Assembly: GCA_011526565.1 (NCBI GenBank)
Contig: WYBL01000163.1
Coordinates: 124,001-188,000, forward strand
DNA length: 64,000 nucleotides
Source of the DNA: Acidobacteriota bacterium
GTDB lineage: Bacteria > Acidobacteriota > Vicinamibacteria > Fen-336
Direction of reading: 5' to 3'
The notes under the pieces are model-generated. The model was not told where the DNA came from, searched no databases, and saw nothing but the letters and a program-made list of their open reading frames with translations. This document shows positions 58,145-64,000 of this stretch, in pieces. Each line of letters begins with the position of its first letter. Position 1 is the first letter of the stretch. Both the position numbers and the translations under genes were made by a program.

Positions 58145-58621
58145 ATGAACATCCGCAAGTCGTTCGCCGCCGCCGCCGTGGCCGCCGCGCTGGCCGTGCC
58201 CGCGCTCGCCCAGGGCCCGAAGGACATCGTCGACACCGCCGTCGCCGCCGGCAGCTTCAAGACGCTGGCCACCGCGCTGCAGGCGGCTGGCCTGGTCGAC
58301 ACGCTCAAGGGGCCGGGACCGTTCACCGTCTTCGCCCCGACCGACGAGGCGTTCGCCAAGATCCCGAAGGCCGACCTCGACGCGCTGCTCAAGGACAAAG
58401 CGAAGCTGACCGCCGTGCTCACCTACCACGTGGTGCCGGGCAAGGTGATGGCCGCCGACGTCGTCAAGCTGAAGGAGGCGAAGACGGTCCAGGGCGGCTC
58501 GCTGAAGATCGACACGACCTCGGGCGTCAAGGTCGACGGCGCCACGGTCGTGAAGACCGACGTCGCCGCCAGCAACGGCGTGATCCACGTGATCGACACC
58601 GTGGTGCTGCCGAAGAAGTAG
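58145..58621 (+). CDS. Secreted fasciclin-domain protein
   Basis: This 158-residue exported protein has a signal peptide (1-22, PALAQ) and a single fasciclin (FAS1) domain with its two signature stretches: [19 protein letters not shown] (H1) and [15 protein letters not shown], with [12 protein letters not shown] (H2) at the end. FAS1 domains mediate weak adhesion or matrix binding. It has its own promoter and an AAGGAGAG ribosome site, and a strong hairpin terminates it, so the gene is monocistronic and probably well expressed. Confidence 0.95.
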   Translation: MNIRKSFAAAAVAAALAVPALAQGPKDIVDTAVAAGSFKTLATALQAAGLVDTLKGPGPFTVFAPTDEAFAKIPKADLDALLKDKAKLTAVLTYHVVPGKVMAADVVKLKEAKTVQGGSLKIDTTSGVKVDGATVVKTDVAASNGVIHVIDTVVLPKK

Positions 58622-58629
58622 TCCCCGCC

Positions 58630-58656
58630 GGCGCCCGGCTCCCGCGGCCGGGCGCC
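58630..58656 (+). terminator. Terminator hairpin after fasciclin gene
   Basis: A perfect 10-bp stem (GGCGCCCGGC at 58630-58639 with its complement at 58647-58656) around a 7-nt loop begins 8 nt after the stop. No T tract follows. Confidence 0.6.
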
Positions 58657-58709
58657 GCCGCTCCGCCCGCCGGCGCGCGCCGCGTCTTGCTTGCTGCTCC
58701 AAGCAGAAA

Positions 58710-58737
58710 TCGACGCGCGGAACGGCGGTGCTAGGCT
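58710..58737 (+). promoter_or_regulatory. Candidate promoter of small exported protein
   Basis: TCGACG (58710-58715), 16-nt spacer, TAGGCT (58732-58737). A short palindrome CTGCT-CCA-AGCAG lies just upstream. Confidence 0.35.
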
Positions 58738-58792
58738 CCGCGCCACTTTCGCGCTGCTTCCGGCGCGGAGCTTCCACAGGGGGACAAAGCGC

Positions 58793-59149
58793 ATGCGTTC
58801 GCTTCGGTTGGTGTTCGCCGGTCTGGTCGTGGCCGTTCTCGGCCTGTCGGGCGCCGCGTACGCCCAGAAGGCGTCGAAGGTCACCGTCGTCAACAAGTCG
58901 GACTGGACCCTCGTCGAGTTCTACATGGCGCCGTCGGACAGCGACGACTGGGGCCCGGACCAGCTCAAGGACAACATCATCGAGCCGGGCGAGAACTTCA
59001 CGCTGACCGGCATCCCGTGCAACACCTGGGACCTCAAGCTGGTCGACGAAGAAGAGGACGAGTGCATCGTCGAGGCGGTCGACCTCTGCAAGGACAACGC
59101 GACCTGGACGATCACGAACAAGATGCTCGCGGCCTGCGTCGAGGGCTAG
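58793..59149 (+). CDS. Small exported protein of unknown function
   Basis: This 118-residue protein starts at the ATG at 58793 with AGGGGGA upstream. The signal peptide (about 1-25, AAYAQ) precedes a mature part of about 93 residues with beta-strand patterns (KVTVVNKSDWTLVEFYMAP, FTLTGIPCNTWDLKLVD), an acidic EEEDE patch and four Cys near the C-terminal half, probably in disulphides. It is reminiscent of small exported proteins with an NKSDWTLVEFY-type strand but I cannot name the family. The preceding 171-nt gap holds the fasciclin terminator and a candidate promoter. Confidence 0.8.
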   Translation: MRSLRLVFAGLVVAVLGLSGAAYAQKASKVTVVNKSDWTLVEFYMAPSDSDDWGPDQLKDNIIEPGENFTLTGIPCNTWDLKLVDEEEDECIVEAVDLCKDNATWTITNKMLAACVEG

Positions 59150-59241
59150 CCGCGATCGTGTTCGCGCGCGGCGCCTGACGCCCGCGCGAGTTGGGTCACG
59201 GGGCGGCCGCGCCAGCGGTCGCCCTTCTTCTTTTCCGGGCG

Positions 59242-59247
59242 TAGGCT
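59242..59247 (+). promoter_or_regulatory. TAGGCT -10 box, class V aminotransferase
   Basis: TAGGCT ends 8 nt before the ATG at 59256 and overlaps the alternative TTG start at 59247. Confidence 0.4.
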
Positions 59248-59255
59248 TGGGCGCC

Positions 59256-60470
59256 ATGAAGCCACCCGACCTCGACGCCCTCCGCGCCCGCTTCCCCGCC
59301 CTGCGCCGCGTCCACGCCGGCCGCCCGGTCGCCTACTTCGACGGCCCCGGCGGCACCCAGGTGCCCGACGCCGTGATCGACGCGATCGCACGCTACCTCG
59401 CCGAGCACAACGCCAACACCCACTGGGCGTACCCGAGCAGCGTCGAGACCGACGCCATGCTCTCCGCTTCGCGCCAGGCCGCGGCGGACTTCGTGGGCGG
59501 CGCCGCCGACGAGATCGTCTTCGGCAACAACATGACGACGCTCACCTTCCACGTCGCCCGCGCCCTCGGCCGCGGCTTCGCGGCGGGCGACGAGCTGGTC
59601 GTCACCGACCTCGACCACCACGCCAACGTCGACCCCTGGCTCGACCTCGCCCGCGAGCGCGGGCTGGTCGTGCGCCACGTGGCCTTCGACCCGGCCACCG
59701 CGCAGCTCGACTGGGGCGCGTTCGAGGCGGCGCTCTCGCCCCGCACGCGGCTGGTGGCGATGGGCGCGGCCTCGAACGCCTTCGGCACGGTCAACGACGT
59801 CGCCCGCGCGGCGCCGCTGGTCCACGCCCGCGGCGCGCTGCTCTACGTCGACGCCGTCCACTACGCCGCCCACGAGCGGGTCGACGTGGCCCGGCTCGGC
59901 GCCGACCTGCTGGCCTGCTCGTCGTACAAGTTCCACGGCCCGCACGCAGGCGTGCTGTGGGCGCGCCGCGAGCTGATCGAGCGGCTCGACGCCCCGAAGC
60001 TGCGGCCGGCGCCGGCGGACGCGCCGGAGCGGCTGGAGACCGGGACCCAGAACCACGAGGGCATCGCCGGCATCGGCGCCGCGATCGACTTCCTGGCCGC
60101 GATCGGCGGCCCCGGGCCGCGGCGCGAGGCGCTCGACCGCGCCTTCGCCTGGATGCACGGGCGCGCGCGCACGCTGCTCGCCCGCCTGCACGGGGGGCTC
60201 TCGGCGCTGCCGAAGGTGAAGGTGCTGGGACCGCCGGTCGACGCGGCGCGCACGCCGACGATCGCGTTCGCCGTCGAAGGGCGCGAGGCCGAGGCCGTCG
60301 CCCGCCACCTCGCGGACCAGGCGGTGTTCGTCTCGCACGGCGACTTCTACGCGACGACGGCGGTGGCCCGGATGGGCTTCGGCGAGGGCGGCGTCGTGCG
60401 CGCGGGCTGCGCGCTGTACACGACCGAGGCCGAGGTCGACCGGCTGGTCGCCGGCGTCGCGGAACTCTAG
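59256..60470 (+). CDS. Cysteine-desulfurase-like class V aminotransferase
   Basis: This 404-residue PLP enzyme belongs to the SufS/NifS-like superfamily (cysteine-desulfurase-like subfamily). It has YFDGPGGTQVPDAVIDA at the start, EIVFGNNMTTLTF, TDLDHHANVDPW with the PLP-stacking His and YVDAVHYAAH. The PLP lysine is in CSSYKFHGPHAG. The usual catalytic Cys loop is not evident, so desulfurase activity is uncertain; other members are lyases or transaminases. The ATG at 59256 is supported by TAGGCT 8 nt upstream. A 9-bp hairpin separates it from the convergent rocD. Confidence 0.87.
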   Translation: MKPPDLDALRARFPALRRVHAGRPVAYFDGPGGTQVPDAVIDAIARYLAEHNANTHWAYPSSVETDAMLSASRQAAADFVGGAADEIVFGNNMTTLTFHVARALGRGFAAGDELVVTDLDHHANVDPWLDLARERGLVVRHVAFDPATAQLDWGAFEAALSPRTRLVAMGAASNAFGTVNDVARAAPLVHARGALLYVDAVHYAAHERVDVARLGADLLACSSYKFHGPHAGVLWARRELIERLDAPKLRPAPADAPERLETGTQNHEGIAGIGAAIDFLAAIGGPGPRREALDRAFAWMHGRARTLLARLHGGLSALPKVKVLGPPVDAARTPTIAFAVEGREAEAVARHLADQAVFVSHGDFYATTAVARMGFGEGGVVRAGCALYTTEAEVDRLVAGVAEL

Positions 60471-60477
60471 GGGGAAC

Positions 60478-60508
60478 CGGCCGGGGACGGTCGCGCCGCC
60501 CCCGGCCG
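60478..60508. terminator. Bidirectional hairpin between class V aminotransferase and rocD
   Basis: CGGCCGGGG (60478-60486) pairs perfectly with CCCCGGCCG (60500-60508) around a 13-nt loop in a convergent gap. Confidence 0.6.
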
Positions 60509-60515
60509 CGCGCGC

Positions 60516-61736
60516 TCAGCCGGCCAGCACGTCCTTCAACTGGTCGACCGCCCAGTCGAGCTGCTCCTTCGTGATCACGAGCGGCGGCGCCAGCCGGATC
60601 GTGTTCACGTGGGTGTCCTTGCAGAGCAGCCCGCGGTCCTTGAGCTTGTAGCAGTACTGGCGCGCGCCACCCGCCTCGGGCTTCAGCTCGACGCCGGCCC
60701 ACAGGCCGAGGCAGCGCACTTCCTTGACGAGCGGCGAGCCGAGCGCGTTCAGCCGCTGCGAGAGGTGCTGGCCCAGTTCCGCGGCGCGCTCCACCAGCTT
60801 CTCCTCGACCAGCACGTCGAGCGCGGCCGACGCGATCGCGCAGGCCAGCGGGTTGCCGCCGTAGGTCGAGCCGTGGATGCCGGGCGTGAAGACGTTCATC
60901 ACCTCGTCGCTCGCGAGGAAGGCGGAGACCGGGTAGAAGCCGCCCGACAGCGCCTTGCCGATCGTGATCCCGTCGGGGCGGATGCCGGCGTGCTCGAACG
61001 CGAACAGCTTGCCCGTGCGCCCGAGGCCGGACTGGATCTCGTCGAGCACCAGCAGGATCTTGTGCTCGTCGCACAGCTTGCGCAGGCCGGGAATGAAGCC
61101 GGCCGGCGGGATCACGACGCCGCCTTCGCCCTGGATCGGCTCGACGAACACCGCGCAGGTCTTCGGCCCGATCGCGGCGCGCACGGCCTCGAGGTCGCCG
61201 TACGTCACGATCTTGAATCCGGGCGTGAAGGGACCGAAGCGGCTGGTGCTGTCGGGATCGGTCGAGAAGCCGACGATGGTCGTCGTGCGGCCGTGGAAGT
61301 TGCCGTCGAAGACGACGATCTCGGCCTCGGGATAGGGGATGCCCTTGACGTCGTAGCCCCACTTCCGCATTGCCTTCAGTGCCGTCTCCACCGCCTCGGC
61401 GCCGCTGTTCATCATCAGCGCCTTGTCGAAGCCGGTCAGCGTGCACAGCTTCTCGAGCAGCGGCGGGAAGCGGTCGTTGCGGAACGCGCGCGAGGTGAGC
61501 GCCAGGCGGTCGACCTGCTCCTTGAGCGCGGCGCCGATCCGCGGGTGGTTGTGGCCCTGGTTGACGGCGGAGTAGGCCGCCAGGAAGTCCATGTAGCGCT
61601 TGCCGTCCACGTCCCACAGGTAGACGCCTTCGCCGCGCTCGGCCACGACGTCGAGCGGGTGGTAGTTGTGGGCGCCGAAGCGGTTCTCGAGGTCGATCAG
61701 CGCCTGGGCGCGGGGAGCGACGGGAGTGGTGGTCAT
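60516..61736 (-). CDS. rocD: Ornithine--oxo-acid transaminase
   Basis: This 406-residue class III aminotransferase converts ornithine plus 2-oxoglutarate to glutamate semialdehyde and glutamate. It has the full-length RocD/OAT pattern: NRFGAHNYHPLDVV at the start, MMNSGAEAVETALKAMRKWGY, FDGNFHGRTTTIVGFSTD, VEPIQGEGGV, VLDEIQSGLGRTGK and the PLP lysine in TIGKALSGGFYPVSA. It feeds arginine and ornithine carbon toward proline or glutamate. The ATG at 61736 has AGGAA upstream. No other arginine-degradation genes are in view. Confidence 0.92.
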   Translation of the reverse strand: MTTTPVAPRAQALIDLENRFGAHNYHPLDVVAERGEGVYLWDVDGKRYMDFLAAYSAVNQGHNHPRIGAALKEQVDRLALTSRAFRNDRFPPLLEKLCTLTGFDKALMMNSGAEAVETALKAMRKWGYDVKGIPYPEAEIVVFDGNFHGRTTTIVGFSTDPDSTSRFGPFTPGFKIVTYGDLEAVRAAIGPKTCAVFVEPIQGEGGVVIPPAGFIPGLRKLCDEHKILLVLDEIQSGLGRTGKLFAFEHAGIRPDGITIGKALSGGFYPVSAFLASDEVMNVFTPGIHGSTYGGNPLACAIASAALDVLVEEKLVERAAELGQHLSQRLNALGSPLVKEVRCLGLWAGVELKPEAGGARQYCYKLKDRGLLCKDTHVNTIRLAPPLVITKEQLDWAVDQLKDVLAG

Positions 61737-61806
61737 GGAGGTTCCTGGCGACCGCTGCGGGTGGCGCCGGAGCCCGGGTCGCGGGCGGGCGTCCGGTTCC
61801 GTGGAT

Positions 61807-61825
61807 GGGCCCTGACGGCGGGCCC
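61807..61825 (-). terminator. GGGCCC hairpin after BASS transporter gene
   Basis: Two GGGCCC hexamers (61807-61812 and 61820-61825) can pair around a 7-nt loop, starting 10 nt after the BASS stop. There is no T tract. Confidence 0.35.
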
Positions 61826-61834
61826 TCCATTGGA

Positions 61835-62761
61835 CTACTGCCCGCCCCCCGGAGGCAACTGCACCCGCGCCGGCTCGCGGCGCGCCCAGAACGCGGCCAG
61901 CAGCGAGCCGGCCATCACGTTCCAGAAGCCCCACGCCGCGGCGACCAGCGCCGCGCCGCCCAGCGTCGGGAACTGCGTCAGCACGATCACGAGCCCGAGC
62001 CCGCCGTTCTGGACGCCGAGTTCGATCGTCAGCGCCCGCCGCGGGGCGTCGGGAAAGCGCGCGAGCGTCGCCGCCACCCAGCCAGCCGCGAAGGCGAGCG
62101 CGTTGTGGGCGATCACGGGCGGCATCAGCAGCGGGCCCCAGGTCCGCAACTCGCGCCAGTTGCCACCGAGCGCCGCCGCGAGGAAGACCACGAGCCCGGC
62201 CAGGGCCAGCCGGTGACAGGGCCGGTGCAGTCGCGCGGCGAGCCCGGGCCAGCGCGCCGCGACCGTCATCCCGAGCGCCAGCGGCAGGCCCAGCATCAGC
62301 GCCGTCTGCAGCAGGAAACTGCGGGCGTCGATGCCCAGCGCGTGCAGCAGCGGCGCGATCTCGGGGTGGCGGCTGCCCCAGAACAGCACGTTGAAGGGCG
62401 TGGTCACCACCGCCAGCGCGGACGAGATCGCGGTCAGCGAGACGGACAGCGCGACGTCGCCGCGCGCCCACTGGGTGAGGAAGTTCGAGAAGTTGCCGCC
62501 CGGGCAGGCGGCGACCACGAGCATCCCGAAGGCCATGCTGGGCGTCGGCGCCAGCGCGCTCGCGACGAGGAACGTCAGCGCCGACAGGCCGAAGATCTGC
62601 ACCGCGGCGCCGAGCAGCGCCCGCCACGGGTGGCGGGCGACGTTGCGGAAGTCGTCGACCTTCAGCGCCAGCGCCACCCCGAACATGATGACGAACAGCA
62701 GCGCCTGCAGCCCGAGCTGGGCGTTCGCGTCGAACGACAGCCGGACCTCGTCGAGCGGCAT
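61835..62761 (-). CDS. Bile acid:sodium symporter (BASS) family transporter
   Basis: This 308-residue inner-membrane protein has about ten helices in the BASS fold. The conserved sodium-site motifs ACPGGNFSNFLTQWARGDVALSV (given in part: ACPGGNFSN, GDVALSV) and ELGVQNGGLGLVIVL are visible. Members import organic acids, pantoate, pyruvate or bile-acid-like compounds with Na+; the substrate here is unknown. The ATG at 62761 lies 8 nt after TACGAT. It is divergent from the zinc-ribbon protein gene over 58 nt. Confidence 0.92.
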   Translation of the reverse strand: MPLDEVRLSFDANAQLGLQALLFVIMFGVALALKVDDFRNVARHPWRALLGAAVQIFGLSALTFLVASALAPTPSMAFGMLVVAACPGGNFSNFLTQWARGDVALSVSLTAISSALAVVTTPFNVLFWGSRHPEIAPLLHALGIDARSFLLQTALMLGLPLALGMTVAARWPGLAARLHRPCHRLALAGLVVFLAAALGGNWRELRTWGPLLMPPVIAHNALAFAAGWVAATLARFPDAPRRALTIELGVQNGGLGLVIVLTQFPTLGGAALVAAAWGFWNVMAGSLLAAFWARREPARVQLPPGGGQ

Positions 62762-62769
62762 CAGCGCCG

Positions 62770-62775
62770 ATCGTA
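62770..62775 (-). promoter_or_regulatory. TACGAT -10 box, BASS transporter
   Basis: TACGAT ends 8 nt before the ATG at 62761. Confidence 0.4.
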
Positions 62776-62806
62776 GCCGCTACTCGGCGCGCAGGCACTC
62801 CAGCGG

Positions 62807-62812
62807 TAGCAT
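62807..62812 (+). promoter_or_regulatory. TAGCAT -10 box, zinc-ribbon gene
   Basis: TAGCAT ends 7 nt before the ATG at 62820. Confidence 0.4.
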
Positions 62813-62819
62813 CCACGCC

Positions 62820-63323
62820 ATGGCCCTCGTCCACTACTGCCCCGACTGCCAGGAAGAGTTCCGCCCCGACGTGCTGCGCTGCTCGGACTGCGGCGGCGTC
62901 CTGGTCCCGCACGACGACGAGTCCGGCGCGCCGCCGCCGGGGGGCGACGACCCCGAGCCGTTGCCCGAGCTGGAGGGCGAAGCGGTGACGCTCGTCGGCG
63001 TCGACCGCGCGTACCACCTCGACCCGCTCGTGGCGCGGCTCGCGAGCCACGGCATGCTGTCGCGCGTCGAGACCTCGCCCGGCCGCTTCCGCCTCCAGGT
63101 CGGCGAAGGCGACAAGGCACGGGCGCTGGAGCTCCTCGCCGAGCTGCTCCCCGCGGTGCCCGCGCTCGAGCACGCCCCCTCGGATCAGGCGGACGGCTTC
63201 GACCACGAGGCCGGCGCCTACGCCGAGTGCCCCGCCTGCGGCGAGCCGACCGCGGGACGACCCGAGTGCCCTGCCTGCGGGCTCGCGCTGGGGGCAGCCG
63301 AAGGCGACGAGGAGGCGCGGTGA
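62820..63323 (+). CDS. Double zinc-ribbon protein with DUF2007-like core
   Basis: This 167-residue protein has an N-terminal zinc ribbon (YCPDCQEEFRPDVLRCSDCGG) listed as CPDC and CSDC pairs 12-13 residues apart. A central alpha/beta domain (about 55-120) is reminiscent of DUF2007 signal-transducing proteins (LVGVDRAYHLDPLVARLASHG). A second C-terminal ribbon follows (CPACGEPT and CPACGLA). It may act as a metal-dependent interaction or regulatory protein; no catalysis is evident. The ATG at 62820 is 7 nt after TAGCAT. The stop overlaps the next gene's GTG (GTGA). Confidence 0.85.
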   Translation: MALVHYCPDCQEEFRPDVLRCSDCGGVLVPHDDESGAPPPGGDDPEPLPELEGEAVTLVGVDRAYHLDPLVARLASHGMLSRVETSPGRFRLQVGEGDKARALELLAELLPAVPALEHAPSDQADGFDHEAGAYAECPACGEPTAGRPECPACGLALGAAEGDEEAR

Positions 63324-64000
63324 TCGACGCCACCAGCACGACCGGGCACCGGCTGGGCGGGCACTGGGGCCTGCGCCTCGACGTGCTGCACCTCAACCAC
63401 GGCTCGTTCGGCGCCTGTCCGCGCGAGGTGCTGGCCGTTCAGCACAAGCTGCGCGAGGAGATGGAGAAGGCGCCGACGGACTTCTTGTGGCGCAGCTTCC
63501 CGCAGCGGCTGGACGAGGCACGGCGGGCGCTCGCCCACTTCGTCGCCGGGCGCGAGGAGGATCTCGTCTTCGTGCCCAACGCGACGGCCGGCGTCAACGC
63601 GGTGGCCCGCTCGGTGGAACTCGCCGCCGGCGACGAGGTGCTCGTCACCGACCACGCCTACGGCGCCTGCCGCAAGGCCTTCGAGTACGTCGCCCGCCGC
63701 GCGGGCGCGAAGGTCGTCACCGCGCACGTGCCGTTCCCGCTGCGCTCGGCGGACGACGTGTTCCAGGCGGTGATGGCGGCGGTCACGCCGCGCACCCGCC
63801 TCGCCCTGCTCGACCACGTGACCAGCCCGACCGCGCTCGTCTTCCCGATCGTCGACCTGGTCCAGGCGCTGCGCGCGCGCGGCGTCGAGACGCTGGTCGA
63901 CGGCGCCCACGCGCCGGGCCAGGTCACGGTCGAGCTCGACGTGCTCGGCGCCGGCTACTACACGGGCAACGCCCACAAGTGGATGTGCGCGCCGAAAGGC
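63320..64000 (+). CDS. Class V aminotransferase, isopenicillin-N-epimerase-like (partial)
   Basis: This gene starts at the GTG at 63320, overlapping the zinc-ribbon stop, and runs off the window edge after 227 codons. Class V motifs are LHLNHGSFGACP, EDLVFVPNATAGVNAV, TDHAYGACR, LVDGAHAPGQV and the PLP lysine in YYTGNAHKWMCAPKG. These match the isopenicillin N epimerase-like family, which includes sulfur-compound lyases and epimerases. The substrate is unknown. The protein is unlikely to make antibiotics on this evidence alone. Confidence 0.88.
   Translation, partial: MIDATSTTGHRLGGHWGLRLDVLHLNHGSFGACPREVLAVQHKLREEMEKAPTDFLWRSFPQRLDEARRALAHFVAGREEDLVFVPNATAGVNAVARSVELAAGDEVLVTDHAYGACRKAFEYVARRAGAKVVTAHVPFPLRSADDVFQAVMAAVTPRTRLALLDHVTSPTALVFPIVDLVQALRARGVETLVDGAHAPGQVTVELDVLGAGYYTGNAHKWMCAPKG

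Overview
This is a very GC-rich (about 70% or more by eye), densely coded bacterial chromosome segment with 46 recognisable genes. No gap between genes exceeds about 175 bases, and I saw no tRNA, rRNA, CRISPR, phage or insertion-sequence genes. The gene content suggests a Gram-negative member of the Acidobacteriota or a close relative. It includes two TonB-dependent receptors with N-terminal carboxypeptidase-regulatory-like domains, an OprO/P-type porin, lipoproteins, soluble Ser/Thr kinases fused to TolB-N/TPR sensors, DUF885 and D-aminoacylase-like hydrolases. The taxonomic call is an inference from gene families only.

Layout. 1-11 kb: dnaJ with a promoter and HspR-type operator, an aminotransferase, a DUF190/crcB fluoride pair, an M48 peptidase, a membrane glycosyltransferase, a MASE1-GGDEF cyclase, a nitroreductase, queD and two SDR enzymes. 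11-15 kb: an acyl/amino-acid catabolic cluster (D-aminoacylase-like, alanine-dehydrogenase-like, acyl-CoA hydrolase/transferase). 15-22 kb: an FKBP isomerase lipoprotein, an ATP/ADP-translocase-like protein fused to HEAT repeats and a cyclic-nucleotide-binding domain, a porin and a secreted subtilisin. 22-28 kb: an OmpR-type two-component system, divergent from a periplasmic protein and a TonB receptor, with phased repeats between them. 28-33.5 kb: KAS III, a tiny Cys-rich protein, a lipoprotein, an amidase and a DUF885 peptidase. 33.5-47 kb: a five-part glycosyltransferase/sulfotransferase fusion, a GT2, glycogen phosphorylase, a GH31-like lipoprotein, a second membrane glycosyltransferase, a YVTN propeller and an SLC13 transporter. 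47-54 kb: a signalling operon of two tandem-duplicated kinases and a GAF-GAF-PAS adenylate cyclase. 54-64 kb: a TonB receptor, tyrS, fasciclin and other small exported proteins, PLP enzymes, rocD, a BASS transporter and a zinc-ribbon protein.

Two themes tie the window together. First, 18 genes have a TANNNT hexamer ending 6-10 nt before the start codon and usually no Shine-Dalgarno sequence. This is the layout of leaderless transcription, while genes inside operons use GGAGG-type sites or 4-base overlaps. Second, cyclic-nucleotide signalling recurs: a diguanylate cyclase with an inhibitory site, an adenylate cyclase whose second GAF carries the full NKFDE cyclic-nucleotide-binding signature, and a nucleotide-transporter-like protein with a cNMP-binding tail. 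Both TonB receptor loci also have 11-bp-phased direct repeats next to the -35 box, which points to OmpR-family control of outer-membrane uptake.
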